Part shown: positions 44,581-56,050 of the stretch, piece after piece
Layout of the letters: each line of letters opens with the position of its first letter
Numbering within the stretch: the stretch's first letter is position 1
DNA from: Ostrinia nubilalis
Lineage: Eukaryota; Arthropoda; Insecta; Lepidoptera; Crambidae
Length of the DNA: 64,000 bases
Assembly: GCF_963855985.1 (NCBI RefSeq)
Contig: NC_087109.1
Coordinates: 9,382,001 to 9,446,000, forward strand
Direction: 5' to 3'
Program-made: the position numbers and the translations under genes
Notes under the pieces: model-generated
The model's input: only the letters and a program-made list of their open reading frames with translations
Database searches by the model: none
What the model was told of the DNA's origin: nothing

Positions 44581-44639
44581 GTTAATAAAAATGTACTAAG
44601 TAAAAAGTAATCAATAGTTTACTGCGCGAAAGTTTGTGG

Positions 44640-44786
44640 AAATTTGCTACTCTTTCACGCAAAAACTACTAAACGTATTTCGTAATATGATGAAACTTTA
44701 TATTACTTTTGTTTTATACATCGAATAACATACATAATTCATAAACAATTTGTGACAAACTGAATTTCACGCGGGCAAAAAGCTAG
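44640..44786 (+). mobile_element. Helitron-type 3' fragment
   Basis: ctactctttcacgcaaaaac leads to cacgcgggcaaaaagctag followed by T. Confidence 0.73.
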
Positions 44787-45123
44787 TCAAGGTACTCGTA
44801 CGTTCATTTCCATCAGTTATCCACCCATAGGTCAGAAGATCGTCCTGTTTTAAGTTTTTAATAATAAGTAGTCCCATTTTAACTAAAATAAATCGTTAAC
44901 TCATAATACGTTAAATTATAGGTTTAGTTAATCAAGCTGTCGGATTCACAAAACAACAAGCGTTTAATTTGATCAAATCAACGTACTAATGAGTTATTTG
45001 ATGAATCAGTGTTGTCGTTCGTTGGTCTGTTTTGGCATAGAGAACGAATTAATTATTGTTTATCGGATTTTTTGGTTTAATAATGTTAATTAAGCAAGTA
45101 TTTTAAAAACGTTTGGTGGGAAC

Positions 45124-45289
45124 CAGTGGCGGATTTACAGTTTTGCCGCCCGTAGGCTAGGGTGGGGTTGGATCTTTATTTAACTTTTATCTTCTGAAAT
45201 CGAGTAAGCGTCATCTGAAATCTGCCGCCCCTAGGACGCTGCCGCCCCTAGGCCGCGGCCTATACGGCATATTGACAGATCCAGGACTG
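45124..45289. mobile_element. hAT-type MITE
   Basis: This 166-bp element starts CAGTGGCGGATTTAC and its complement starts CAGTCCTGGATCTG. Exact 8-bp duplications GTGGGAAC flank it (45116-45123, 45290-45297). Confidence 0.9.
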
Positions 45290-45347
45290 GTGGGAACTAA
45301 AAGATCGTGGGTTCATCATGTCTGGATAAAGAACGTAGGTACGTATA

Positions 45348-45550
45348 GCCCCCTTATCAACCCGGAATGGGATCGTAACCGTATCAACTCGAAGCGGTCA
45401 GTATTCTTTGTATGAAACTCCACACTGCAACGCACACTTATTCGCACCTTAATTTAAACGCCTCGCCTTACGGTTGACAGCGCGTGAAAGACGATGACAG
45501 CTCGCGAAAGCCGATACGGCGTTGATTCCTTTCCGAGTTGATAAGTCTGC
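45348..45550. mobile_element. TA-target MITE with CTTATCAACCCGGAA ends
   Basis: The ends agcccccttatcaacccgg and ccgagttgataagtctgc are inverted with several mismatches, between TA copies (45346-45347, 45551-45552). An internal motif cgcgtgaaagacgatgacag is imperfectly repeated. Confidence 0.72.
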
Positions 45551-45579
45551 TATGATCTTTAATCTTTTCAAGAGATTCG

Positions 45580-45790
45580 TTCATTCATTCGTTTCAGTCA
45601 AATGACGTCCACTACTGAACAACGGCCTCCCCCAAAGATTTTCACAACGAACGGTCCTGCACTGCCTGCATCTAGGGACTTCTAGCAACCTTTATCAGAT
45701 CGTCGGTCCACCTAGCGGGAGGTCACTACATCTTCCAATAACTTTTCTACCCCAACGGCCATCAGCTCTACGAGCTGTGAGCAACACATA
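45580..45790 (-). mobile_element. RTE LINE 3' end, AACG-tail subfamily, diverged
   Basis: ttcattcattcgtttcagtc, then cctcccccaaagattttcac and cggtccacctagcgggagg. Confidence 0.78.
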
Positions 45791-47168
45791 TTATTAGGTC
45801 ATCACCATCAGTTTTAGTTTTAGTTAAAAATATTTTCCCAGCTAAATCCAAAAACATCATAAAAGACGTTCAACTAAACCTCTATAAAGTTTAACGTTTA
45901 CAATAAATATCCGTAATTTGTCATTTAAGTTGACACTGATAACGGCGGCTATAAACAGAAGCCCCATAATACGACCCCATAACTTTAAAACGTGTACGGG
46001 ACAAATTCGACCATAGTTCAAATAGATGAGTAACATAACTTTACAGAAATGAAATAAGTATTCACTTCATAGGACTTTGCACCTGGGCAAAAGTCAGTCT
46101 ATTACTCGTTACAGCTAAATGTGATTGAGAGAAAGGGAAGAATCGGAACAGTGACATTAATTTAGGCACACCTAAACTTCATTGTGTTATTTTTGATGGG
46201 ATAGCAGAATGACTTCTTCGTTTTTCTATAAGATAATGCACTGTTCACCAATAAATGTTTATCACTCATGTTTACCTATTACATCCTGACTAGATTTTTT
46301 TATATTGTAGTACAGTAGTGGTAGCCTGGCCCCAATCCGTCTGGCCAGGGTGGAGTGTTTGCCAAATCCTACATTTTTTTTTATGTGACAGGAGGCAAAC
46401 GAGCAGACGGATCACCTGATCACCTGCTTTTGGAAAATCAGAGAGGGTAGTACTCTACAGTGGAGGGCTAAATGATCTGAAAATGATATTTCATAGAGCT
46501 TACCTGCATCAATTAGTGTCAACGGCACGTTAAGAGACCACTGCAGCATCTATAGATGCGGTTATAATAGGGGCAAGTGTGCTATAAAAATGCATAGACT
46601 GACTATAATGTCAACCTGCTTATCTATTCTATTTTGACTGTGGCACGCCCTACTTGCAAACTGCGTACAGTATAGTCCCGGATTGATTAATAGTCAGTAT
46701 TATATCAAATTAACCCATAAATCCGGATATCCGGAGATTAAGGATTAGCTCCGACTTCGGGAAGTCGATTTGTACTTCAAATGGTTTAATTAACTGATAA
46801 ATACTGAGTAAAGTGTAAACTGTCTTAGATATAATCCTATAGAGTCTTGATTTAAGTATTACTTAAGTTTTCCTAACCCACTTTTTAATTTCTAGAATTA
46901 TTAGATCTTCTGATGGGGCCAATTCACAAGGTAAAGTTCTACAAAATTTGTTACGTTATATTTCATAAATGAGTCAAATTGAATTGTGATACTTTATTGT
47001 AGATATCTTACTTCTTTCATAAGGAAATGCTCAAATTCGGTTGACTTTTATTTGTAGCACAATTGCTGGAAACGGACGCTTTTCCTCAATTTTTTTCTTC
47101 CAATCGGTGTCCCAATGTTTTCGAATTGCCTTACGTCTACCGAAAACATTGCCCCATCAATCACACCC
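45791..47168. other. Mostly unique non-coding sequence
   Basis: Contains only the short dispersed fragment at 46376-46470; otherwise AT-rich without frames. Confidence 0.5.
46376..46470. repeat. Dispersed fragment with tgtgacaggaggcaaacga
   Basis: A T-run is followed by atgtgacaggaggcaaacga and gacggatcacctgatcacct. The same start is inserted in the MITE at 54000-54172, so it is a SINE-like mobile sequence. Confidence 0.65.
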
Positions 47169-47171
47169 TTA

Positions 47172-47603
47172 GGTCCGGTTTCCACTAAAGTGGAGAGAAG
47201 AGATGTGTTTGAATAACCAATCAGATATCGTTACGGAACCTGATTGATTCATCATCATCATCATTTCAGCCATAGGACGTCCACTGCTGAACGCCTCTCC
47301 CAATGATTTCAATGTTGGCCATTTGGTAGCGGCCTGCATCCAGCGCCTTCCTGCTACCTTTATGAGGTCGTTGGTTCACCTTGTGGGTGGACGTCCCACG
47401 CTGCGTTTTCCGAAACGCGGCCTCCACTCCAGAACCTTGCTGCCCCATCGGCCGTCAGTTCTGCGTACTATGTGTCCTGCCCATTGCCACTTCAGCTTGC
47501 TAATCCGTCGGGCTATGTCAGCGACTTTAGTTCGTTAACGGATCTCCTCATTTCTTTGAATAACAAACACATCTCTTCTTTTCGCTTCAGTGAAAACCAG
47601 GCC
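47172..47603. mobile_element. PIF/Harbinger-type MITE split by an RTE fragment
   Basis: The ends GGTCCGGTTTCCACT and AGTGAAAACCAGGCC lie between TTA copies (47169-47171, 47604-47606). Both inner flanks carry related sequence (agaagagatgtgtttgaata and its complement). The middle (about 47249-47541) is an RTE LINE 3' end. Confidence 0.84.
47249..47541 (-). mobile_element. RTE LINE 3' end, long copy inside a MITE
   Basis: The longest TGATGA-tail copy, about 290 bp: from catcatcatcatttcagcca through ccccatcggccgtcagttct to gcgactttagttcgttaacg. The inner part matches the fragment at 18643. Confidence 0.88.
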
Positions 47604-47873
47604 TTATTGCCTTAGACACTTTTGTCCGGTATTCATCAATATTATCTGAAATCTTTTAGAAGTCCTTATCTTTTGTTTTGTATTTTTCCTGTCGGGTAAA
47701 TTAAAAACAAGCACATCAACGAAGATCTTTCAGATAGTAAAAGGAAATTGATGGTGGAAATGTAATTAACTAGCTTCTGCTTACGGCTTTTGGTGACTCT
47801 GTTTTTTTCTGGTAGTAAAGCTTATTGAAACACAAAATCATTACTATCTTTTCAAACAATCAAGATGATTAGT

Positions 47874-47960
47874 GCCTGTTTTCACCATCAATCCCTAACT
47901 TTTAAGTGACCCCTATGGTAAAACATAAAAGGAATGTGAAAACAAAATTTTGTTTCAATT
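47874..47960. mobile_element. Partial copy of the ATGCCCGTTTTCACC MITE
   Basis: gcctgttttcaccatcaatc and taagtgacccctatgg match the left half of the element at 34561. It is cut off near an RTE fragment that starts at 47972. Confidence 0.68.
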
Positions 47961-47971
47961 TTTATGTCCAT

Positions 47972-48110
47972 AGGTGGACCGATGACCTCATAAAGATAGC
48001 AGGGAGGCGCTGGATGAAGGCCGCTACCAATTCATAATGGAAATCATTGGGGGAGGCCTATGTTCAGCAGTGGACGTCCTTCAGAAATGATGATGATTTG
48101 TGTCCATACT
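47972..48110 (+). mobile_element. RTE LINE 3' end, plus orientation
   Basis: ggtggaccgatgacctcata through tgttcagcagtggacgtcct and gatgatgat. Confidence 0.83.
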
Positions 48111-48591
48111 AGAAATATAACTTAAGACACCCGGAGAGACCTTCGAATTAATTAGGTACTAGACTATGTACACATTACTGTTATAAATAGATTTTGTATA
48201 ATATAACAAAAAACAATTACCTACTGTCCGATTTTAACACGTTCTAAAACGATTATTACATCGTTGTTACATTTTGCGCCCATTGTACCTATCGTTAATG
48301 TGTAGTTTGTAGCACCATCGCCGGACGGGATGCGGTCAGGCCCCGGCCGTAGGTGCCAGGGCTGCCAATATACATTTAAATAAAAATAAAAATAACTAAC
48401 AATTATGCTTGTCGTTACTTCGTATAACCTCTCTCGTGTATCAATGATAACCTAAAATTTACTTACTGAGACTTAATTTGAATTTCTTAAATAATTTTAG
48501 CTGATGACAGGCACTGCTCCCGCTTTTTCATTCACACGTCTTTCAGTCACAATTTATTTAACTACCTACTCTTTAATTACTCTTCAATCGT

Positions 48592-48735
48592 TTCAATCAA
48601 AGGTCCACTGCTGGAAAAAGGGATTCTCCAAGGATTTCCATGACAACCGGTCAGTTGGAGACCTTGCTAGACTACGTCTTGCGTGACATATCTGTCCCAA
48701 CAACTATCTGTTCTACGAGCTGTGTACCCCCCGCC
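48592..48735 (-). mobile_element. RTE 3' fragment with internal deletion
   Basis: ggtccactgctggaaaaagg and gatttccatgacaaccggtc; the exon-like middle is missing. Confidence 0.72.
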
Positions 48736-49014
48736 TACAACCACTCGCACGTTTTTTACGAATTTTTGAGTTAATACAATTAATTATTAATCGAGCTATC
48801 CATTAATTAATTAGTGCATTAATTCAATTAGTGGCAGCCCTACAGCAACCACATATTGTGGTTCTTCGGGCGTCGTCCGCGGTTTTGGCACGTTTTGGTG
48901 TGTGCCTGCAATATGCTAAAATGGGCAGATAATGGATACAAAATAATTTGGGTTTTATTGAAAACAAATAATGTTAAAACCACATTCGTGAAAACATGAA
49001 CCAATATATGAATC

Positions 49015-49165
49015 CAAGAGATCACGGCTTCGCCCGCGTGATATTAAAAACACAGATCATTATAAATAATAGCCTTTAAGTTTTTCTGAGCTATAAACAA
49101 TAATACTGTTTTCATGAAAATACGTTCAGTAGTTTTTGCGTTAAAATGAGTAACAAAAATCATCC
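49015..49165 (-). mobile_element. Helitron-type fragment
   Basis: gatcacggcttcgcccgcgt and cgttcagtagtttttgcgtt. It faces the copy at 49180 in opposite orientation, about 15 bp away. Confidence 0.7.
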
Positions 49166-49179
49166 TTACAAACTAACAT

Positions 49180-49365
49180 CATACTAATATTGTAAATGCA
49201 AAAGTTTGTGTGGATGTCTGGATGTTTGTTACTCTTTCACGCATAAACTACTGAACGGATTTTGACGAAACTTTACAGTATTATTGTTATAACCCAGAAT
49301 AACATGTAGGCATTAATTATGACGATCTATGACAAACTAACACGCGAGTGAAGCCGCGGGCAAAT
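49180..49365 (+). mobile_element. Helitron-type short element
   Basis: catactaatattgtaaatgc, ctactgaacggattttgacg and gcgagtgaagccgcgggcaa; the terminal CTAG is mutated. Confidence 0.78.
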
Positions 49366-51065
49366 AACTTAATATAGCGTACTTAGCGCTAGAAACAAAA
49401 CATCAAACTTTCAAAATAACAACTCCGTCAAAATTTTGCGATCAAATTATAGTAATTTTCGTGAAAAATATAAGATGTTTAGTTCCAACTTCAGAAGAAA
49501 CTACTCAAGACGGACTCAACTAGTTAAGTTGTTAGGTAAGTAGTACATAAATTATTAACTACGTTAATGCCACTATAGTGGTTAGTAGTTAGGAAGTTTG
49601 GCCTTCTTGGTTCCGTACGATAAGCTCACGATATTAATATCGTATGAATTTCTGTACAAAATAATAGATCGTTGAATTAAATAAAATTCCATCTGTTCTA
49701 GAACTCAGGTTCCAGGCGCTACTACAAGAACTATTGTGATTAGTTTCTATAGTTTCCACTCATGTGACGATAGTTCACTACTAAATAATATGCCACATTT
49801 TATTTTGACTATTAGTATTGAGTTTGTGAAGTTAGGGCAATTAGAGTTAGAAGTTTGACTCTACATGAGATCTGCTAACATATTCCGAGCTCTTAAAAAA
49901 TGAAAAAAAAAAAACACGTGTTCGCGCGCGTCATGTTTTTCCAGGAAACTTTGAATCAGAAGAACATAGGAGGAGGTAAAGTTAATTTCGACATCCCTCC
50001 AGTGTTCTCGCACTAGTGTAGTGAACTTTGCAATGGTGCAAATGGTGCAATGAAATAGGTACTTACCCATATCTACAAAAGAACCGCGTCTATAAGCAAT
50101 TTTGACTTAAAACAGAAAGACACGGGTCTTTACGCGACTTTTATTGAGTTACATTATGTATTCACGGCTTGTTCAAAAATCTTATCTTCAATTTTGACCA
50201 AGTATCAGCACTTGTGAACGAAAAATCTCCTTGCCTTTTGGATCCAGCAGTTTCGAGAAAGAACTCGATTACAAAAACCTTTTACGACAGCTCCACCCAT
50301 AAAGCTAATCGCATAGCGTTACGTTTCCATTTGTAGAAACGCCAGAGCGGCCTAATTCACTGAGCGGCCGATATTCATGCGTGTAATAAACGTTCGGCTT
50401 GACCTTTGAATGACTCTGACTTTGGGAGGGCTGCCACAAAAATTTTGAGCAAAAAAGGTAAAGGTAAGGTCTTATTCGCCAATCAAATCAAATCAAAACT
50501 TTTTCTAATTCACACCCTGCATCTGAAACCTAAAATTGTGTCAATCCCATTAAAAACTACTATACGCCCACAGTAATTAAAAGTACGCCTAACCAGATAA
50601 ATTTTAGGCGTAAGAAACTTTATACAGAGTGTCCCAGAATGGATGAATCAAATTGCTATGGAAGGTATCTCATGACCTTCTAACCTACTTCTAAAAATAT
50701 GAAAAAATAAAATAAAACGCACATGGCCATTAAAATTTTAGTACAGAAAAAATAATTAAATAAAGTCTTCTAACTCCAAGCCAAGGTTGAATTCAAAACA
50801 TACCGACACCGATATCACCTACTTAGAACATTAAAAACCTAAGACCTTATAAATAAATGGCATTAGAGCATTATCACCAACATTAATTAGAACATAATTA
50901 ACCATTACACCACAATGTCTGCTAAGGGATGAATAGGCTGCTCAAGTATGCCATTAAATCCAGACCGCCATTAATTATCTGGATAATTTATTGAAAGTTA
51001 TGGACATCTATTTAACGAACTGCTTAGTGCTTAGTTCTACTTGGTGGCACTAATATTAATAGGTA
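49366..51065. other. No recognisable gene or repeat
   Basis: AT-rich sequence. A possible repeat edge, tacagagtgtcccagaatgg, lies at 50624; no partner end was found. Confidence 0.5.
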
Positions 51066-51405
51066 GGTAAAGGGACTATTCCCACCTCTTTTTCCCACCG
51101 CTGCAACTCCTGTGTCTACTGTACAGCTTGACTGACATTAAAAACCAGTGGGCCTAGGATGCGCGCCGCAAAAAGTACCATTTTATCGATTTTGCGCGAT
51201 AAACCCATACATTAGTCATCTAAAATCATCGATAGGATTTTATCACAGTACGCATCCTAGCCCGGCTGTGAAGGTCAAGTTTGTGCCGGGGGAAAGTTAC
51301 TGTCATTGGACCCGCAAAGAGTTCGAAGTCAAGGTTCGACTTCTCTTTAGTACAAATCGGATGACAGGAGACAAAACAAAGCCCATACCTCAGGTACTGA
51401 CCCAG
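51066..51405 (-). mobile_element. Dispersed repeat of the VGKRGGNSP family, split by a MITE
   Basis: The left half ends aaaaaccagt and the right half resumes gaaggtcaagtttgtg after the MITE at 51150-51267. Confidence 0.76.
51150..51267. mobile_element. MITE with AGGATGCGCGCC ends (copy 2), nested in another repeat
   Basis: The ends ggcctaggatgcgcg and cgcatcctagcccggc flank a shortened interior. It splits the dispersed repeat at 51066-51405 at the point where intact copies read aaccagtgaaggtcaag. Confidence 0.76.
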
Positions 51406-52109
51406 TTAAGCGCTGGTCCTATAGTAATTAGGTTGGTGCTCAATAAAATTACGTAATTTTCTTCACAGTGACAGCCCTACAGGGACCACCCCTGACTCAG
51501 CAGTGCCCGTAGCCCAGAAGATTGGACACACGAACTTTTTCACTGTCCCGTATATTGAGAAATTATCCGTTTTCTTTGGGTATTGAGTTACTATACTCGT
51601 ACTACCCTCATCCATGACTAGGCCTTTTGTTTTAGGAAAGTTAGACTTATTTTTACTTTGGGTCAAGATAGAAATAACTATGCCGTAATATTTTTTGTGG
51701 AAGATGGTGTAAGGAAGTGGCATGTCAGATACTATTAACAAACCGCTCTTAAACTTATATCATTTTCTGTTTTCAAAGATTACACTTCTACAGTCTAAGT
51801 ATTAAAAATTATTTCTGCCTGTGTCGATTTTCACTGGTGGATAGAAAATAGATACTGTTAATAGGCCAGTAGAATTAAACACAAAAATTGATTAAATCGG
51901 AAATAATTCCTACAAAAGATTTTTTTGCTTTAATGGCTTCATTGGTTGCCCATTAAGACTCTCCTAAGTTTTCGACTTCGACGGAGTTGTGCTTAAGTGG
52001 TGGGGGCCCCCGAAAGGGGCGTTTTTTCGGTTTTCCGGTTATACCGCGTAAAGGACTTACCCTATCGAAAAGTGGTCTTCATGACGGTTAAAGGGCACTT
52101 AATCCTGCA

Positions 52110-52430
52110 TTGAATAAGACCAAATTCATATGTTTTGGACAAACCGTTCTCGCGCTAAAGTTCGGCAAAGTAGAAAATATACGTATAATTAATGACCCTC
52201 TCCACGTCCAATGGCTTGTTACCCACATGCTTCCAAGCCTTGTAAAGGGTCGCCTTAACCAGTGTAACCCTAACAAGGCTCACGAGTTTGATTCGCTTAT
52301 CCTTGTTCGTCCCAGCCGTTCCTTAACTGCGGTTGCTGCACCTCTTCCTGGCACTCTCCTGAACGACTCTGTGTTACCTAATGTGGCTGCCCCTCTTCCT
52401 TGTACCCTCCTGTACGATTTCATTGCTTAG
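52110..52430 (+). CDS. Open frame of 106 codons in the left arm of the fold-back element; function unknown
   Basis: The frame starts MNKTKFICFGQTVLALKFGK and ends LLYDFIA. It has a proline/alanine-rich repeat (VAAPLPGTLLNDSVLPNVAA) near the C-terminus. I recognise no domain. The right arm carries the same frame intact with 15 residue differences. Many of these change charge or class, as expected of neutral drift rather than a constrained protein, so it may not be a real gene. It is listed because both copies stay open over 106 codons. Confidence 0.3.
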   Translation: MNKTKFICFGQTVLALKFGKVENIRIINDPLHVQWLVTHMLPSLVKGRLNQCNPNKAHEFDSLILVRPSRSLTAVAAPLPGTLLNDSVLPNVAAPLPCTLLYDFIA

Positions 52431-52738
52431 CCATATGCCTGGTCCAAGGTTCGACGCCACAAAATCAACTTCGTACGAGTGAAAATAGTTTAAATACTAT
52501 TTCCCGTGCTTGCAACATTTTTCTTTACTGCTTCGCCTCTATTAGCCGTAGAGTGATTGTATATATCCTATAGCCTTCCTCAATGTATGAGCTATTCAAC
52601 ACAAAAATAATGATTTCAATCAAACTAGTAATCCTTAAGATTAGCGCGTTCAAACAAACAAACAAAAAACTCTTCAGCGTTTTAATATGAACTTGTTGTT
52701 GTTGATTTCTGGCGTCGAACCTTAGACCAGGCATACGG

Positions 52739-53059
52739 CTAGGCAACGTAGTCATGCAGGAGGATACAAGGAAGAGGGGCAGCCACAGTAGGTAACACAG
52801 AGTCGTTCAGGTGAGTGCCAGGAAGAGGTGCAGCAACCGCAGTTAATGAACGGCTGGGACGAACAAGGATAGGCGCATCAAGCTCGTAAGCCTTGATAGG
52901 GTTACACTGGTTGAGGTGGCCCTTTTCAAGACTTGGAAGCCTGTGGGTAACAAACCATTGGACATGGAGAGGGTCATTAATTATACGTATATTTTCTACT
53001 TTGCCGAACTTTAGCGCGAGAACGGTTTGTCCAAAACATATGAATTTGGTCTTATTCAA
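52739..53059 (-). CDS. Open frame of 106 codons in the right arm, inverted partner of 52110-52430
   Basis: The frame has the same start, stop and length as the left-arm frame, with 91 of 106 residues identical by eye. The first 35 residues are identical in both; the differences lie in the second half (for example V45E, H58Y, L83H). Whether it is expressed is unknown. Confidence 0.3.
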   Translation of the reverse strand: MNKTKFICFGQTVLALKFGKVENIRIINDPLHVQWFVTHRLPSLEKGHLNQCNPIKAYELDAPILVRPSRSLTAVAAPLPGTHLNDSVLPTVAAPLPCILLHDYVA

Positions 53060-53349
53060 TGCAGGATTAAGTGCCCTTCAACCGTCATGAAGACCACTTT
53101 TTGATAGGGTAAGTCCTTTACGCGGTATAACCGAAAAACCGAAAAAATGCCCCTTTCGGGGGCCCCCACCACTTAAGCACAACTCCGTCGAAGTCGAAAA
53201 CTTAGGAGAGTCTTAATGGGCAACCAATGAAGCCATTAAAACAATAAAATCTTTTGTAGGAATTATTTCCGATTTAAAAGCTAATTCTACTGGACTATAA
53301 GAACACCAAACTTAACTGACAAGTAAAAGAAAAACGAAATTGAAACTAG

Positions 53350-53467
53350 GGCTGAGTTGTACCACCTAACTTTAACCGTAATTATGACGATAACCGGTGC
53401 TTTTTGTATGGAGTTTGACAGATTTTTGACGTTTGTCAAAGTTAAAGTAAGATGGTGCAACCCAGCC
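53350..53467. mobile_element. PIF/Harbinger-type MITE, GGCTGGGTTGCACCA family (copy 2)
   Basis: This 118-bp copy has ends GGCTGAGTTGTACCA and TGGTGCAACCCAGCC. TTA follows on the right; the left side reads TAG, so that duplication has decayed. Confidence 0.85.
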
Positions 53468-53999
53468 TTAATATTTTTCAGTTCTTGTCACTGGGTGTCG
53501 CGACATGTTCCAGCGAGAGGATAGCAAGCTGATTTAAAAGTTACAAAAGTTTTCAAGTAAAACCCCTATGATCATAATATAGATCAAACTTAGTGACAGA
53601 CCAAAACCAAAGACAAAGTCTTGTAGCTATTCAGTAACATTGCAACAGCACTATGGGAATCCATTCAAAATGGAGTAGCAGTGGAATTGGAATTCCTTTA
53701 CCGGATTGCATTCCAGTTTGTATAGTATAGATCCGGGGAATATCCGTAAATCCACAACCCGATTTCCGGGTAAAGATGTAAGGGACCCGGATGCCCGGAT
53801 ATGGTTTGAGGGAGGAAATGGTAGGTTAATATATTTTAGTTCTACTTTTTTACACCTAACATTTGTGGGACGCTCTTTTCTTATAGCTACGGAACGCAGA
53901 TTTAATGAAATAAAATGTCAAACTGCCTTAGGGCTGATTTTTCAATCGTCGGATATCTTTTAACTAAAAATGAAACAGACTGTCAATGTGCCGAACTTA

Positions 54000-54172
54000 G
54001 ACTGAATAGCACCACCTAACCTTCTGTTTTTTTTTTGGGATGGTAACCTTATGTTATAATGATAACCGGCCGGTTTGTCAGATTTTTGACGTTTGTTAAA
54101 GTTTTTTTTTTATGTGACAGGAGGCAAACGACCAGACGGACGAAAGTTAAAGTAAGATGGTGCAACCCAGCC
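54000..54172. mobile_element. PIF/Harbinger-type MITE, same family (copy 3), with an insertion
   Basis: The copy lies between TTA repeats (53997-53999, 54173-54175). It is enlarged by about 40 bp at 54101-54142, a piece carrying tgtgacaggaggcaaacga from another dispersed repeat. Confidence 0.82.
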
Positions 54173-54569
54173 TTATTCTTCAGTTAAAAGAATATAATTA
54201 ATGGAATCCAAAATACATAAATCTCAATCTACATATAAAAACAAACTATGTACCTACCTAGCGAATATTATTTTATTACAATGACATAAAATTATCGTTT
54301 CTTGGCTTCCTTAATTCAATTTACAACTAAATTCTGTTTAATTAATTAATTATTGTTCTTTCATGCATGTATCATTTGCCGATTATAATGTTTTCATTTA
54401 TTAATTGCATATCAATATACTCGTAGTTGTTATTTTGTTGATTAATATTTGTTTAATGAAGCAATAAAGAGGCTGTCACATGTCTGTTATTATAAAAAGA
54501 TATTTTAAATGTAATAATTTATTTATTAATCAATAAATTGTACCTCATTCAGAGTTTCAGTCAATGAGG

Positions 54570-54835
54570 CTCATCATCATTATCATCAGCATCATCTCAG
54601 CCATAGGGCGTCCACTGCTGAACATAGGCCTCCCCCAATGCTTTCCATGTTACCCGGTTGGTAGCGGCCTGCGTCCAGCGCTTTTCTGCTACCTAAATGG
54701 GGCTCACTGCTGGACAAAGGCCTCCCCCTAAGGATTTCTACAACGACCGATCCTGCGTTGCTCGCATCCAGGAACTTCCCGCGACCTTTACCAGATCCTC
54801 TGTCCACCTAGTGGGAGGCCTGCCCACACTACCGG
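54570..54835 (-). mobile_element. Two RTE 3' ends of different subfamilies joined head to tail
   Basis: The TGATGA-tail subfamily (54570 to about 54700) is followed without a gap by the GACAAAGG subfamily (gctcactgctggacaaaggc). Confidence 0.82.
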
Positions 54836-54861
54836 TTCATATAAATATAAGTTTTGAAGCC

Positions 54862-54940
54862 ACGATAGCCGAACGGTGAAGGAGTCGGACTGGCCGACTC
54901 GTGATTCGGGGAACGCGGGTTCGGTCCCCGCCGCCGCTCG
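54862..54940 (+). mobile_element. tRNA-like SINE head, family C
   Basis: gccacgatagccgaacggtg and cgggttcggtccccgc provide A- and B-box-like motifs of a Ser/Leu-type tRNA. A short fragment with the same start (gcgacaatagcggaacggta) is at about 18558-18580. It is not a working tRNA: the arms do not pair cleanly. Confidence 0.7.
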
Positions 54941-55059
54941 ACTATTGTGGTGAGCTCACTCGTGAAAGCATATTTAGCTTAGTACGAGGGGCTAATGGGA
55001 GTATTAGTAATTTGTGTAATAACAAATTACTAATAATCTTTTTATTAAAAAAAAGTAAC

Positions 55060-55388
55060 AGGGTGGATTCGACCAAACAAGAGTAAATATTAATCTCCGA
55101 AGAAATCGTCAGTTTTGACATATTTCCCATACTGAAACTGTCAATGTGTCAGTATCGTCGTCGTCGTCGTTTCAGCCGAAAGACGTCCACTGCTGGACAA
55201 AGGCCTCCCCCAAGGATTTCCACAAAGACCGGTCCTGCGCCGCTTGCATCCAGGTACCTCCCGCGACCTTCACCAGATCGTCGGTCCACCTAGTGGGAGG
55301 CCTGCCCACGCTACGTCTTCCAGCTCGTGGTCGTGTCAGTATACCAGGAGTTATTCTCGGATAAAAGTTTGGTCGAATCGGGCCTAAG
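55060..55388. mobile_element. MITE with GATTCGACCAAAC ends, carrying an RTE fragment
   Basis: ggtggattcgaccaaac (left) and gtttggtcgaatcgggcc (right) are inverted, with matching inner motifs (taatctccga; tctcggataa). An RTE 3' end lies in the middle (55156-55330). TAA occurs on both outer sides but the exact edge is uncertain. Confidence 0.72.
55156..55330 (-). mobile_element. RTE LINE 3' end, GACGAC-tail subfamily
   Basis: The minus strand reads RWTDDLVKVAGGTWMQAAQD, then RSLWKSLGEAFVQQWTSFG and a stop, then a GAC repeat tail. It is the clearest C-terminus of this RTE group in the window. Confidence 0.9.
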
Positions 55389-55683
55389 GAAAGCAAACTA
55401 ATTTCAAATCTAAGGTTTAACTTCTAAGGTAGCCCCAAGAGGCTAGTACAAAATTGATACCCTCTTCTGAAAGGTAATGTTCGCCCTATCCCACCTACAC
55501 CTGGCTTTATCCGGTCCGATCTAGTTTGAGCCAGTCTACACCCGTTTCTATTTTCAGATAAACCGGTTATTTATACGCAGAAAAAACCTTTTGATGATAT
55601 AATACTTTGGGGCGATGTTGAAAGATATTTTGGATGTGGTGGAGCGGCGAGTTTCATTTGATATTTTAACCAGTATCTACTAA

Positions 55684-55801
55684 GGCTGAGTTGCACCACC
55701 TAACTTTGACCGTAAATTGAATGATAACCGGTAGTTTTTGTATGGAGTTTGACAGATTTTTGACGTTTGTCAAAGTTAAAGTAAGATGGTGCAACCCAGC
55801 C
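55684..55801. mobile_element. PIF/Harbinger-type MITE, same family (copy 4)
   Basis: This 118-bp copy has exact TAA duplications (55681-55683, 55802-55804). The right half is nearly identical to copy 2. Confidence 0.92.
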
Positions 55802-55905
55802 TAAGAATATTTCTGTAAAGCTTGATGTTCTGTCGTCTGTACAAGGTTTTAGTTTATTGCCATTTTAACTCATTGAATTTATCTCATATTTGGGGAATGT
55901 ACTAT

Positions 55906-56050
55906 CGCCCGTATTCACAAACATTACTATGAGGTCTCACAGTTCACGTGGACGCACAGGGTGACATACGGACCAATCACAGAGCTCTATTCAACGCTGT
56001 GCGTTCGATTTGCTGCTTCACTTATGCAAGCATCGTTCGTGAATACGGGC
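55906..56050. mobile_element. MITE, CGCCCGTATTCACAAAC family (copy 4)
   Basis: Same orientation and interior as copy 3. Ends are CGCCCGTATTCACAAAC and GTTCGTGAATACGGGC; TTA follows. Confidence 0.83.

Larger units (their letters stand above)
51864..53295. mobile_element. Fold-back element with about 600-bp inverted arms and paired ORFs
   Basis: Arms at 51864 to about 52469 and about 52699 to 53295 are inverted copies of each other. The outer ends read GGCCAGTAGAATTA and, on the complement, GTCCAGTAGAATTA, with TA on each side (51862-51863, 53296-53297). A unique centre of about 230 bp separates the arms. Each arm includes a small GC-rich hairpin (gggggcccccgaaagg) and a 106-codon open frame reading inward. 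The TA target hints at the Tc1/mariner group, but no transposase motif is seen and the class is uncertain. Confidence 0.85.
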
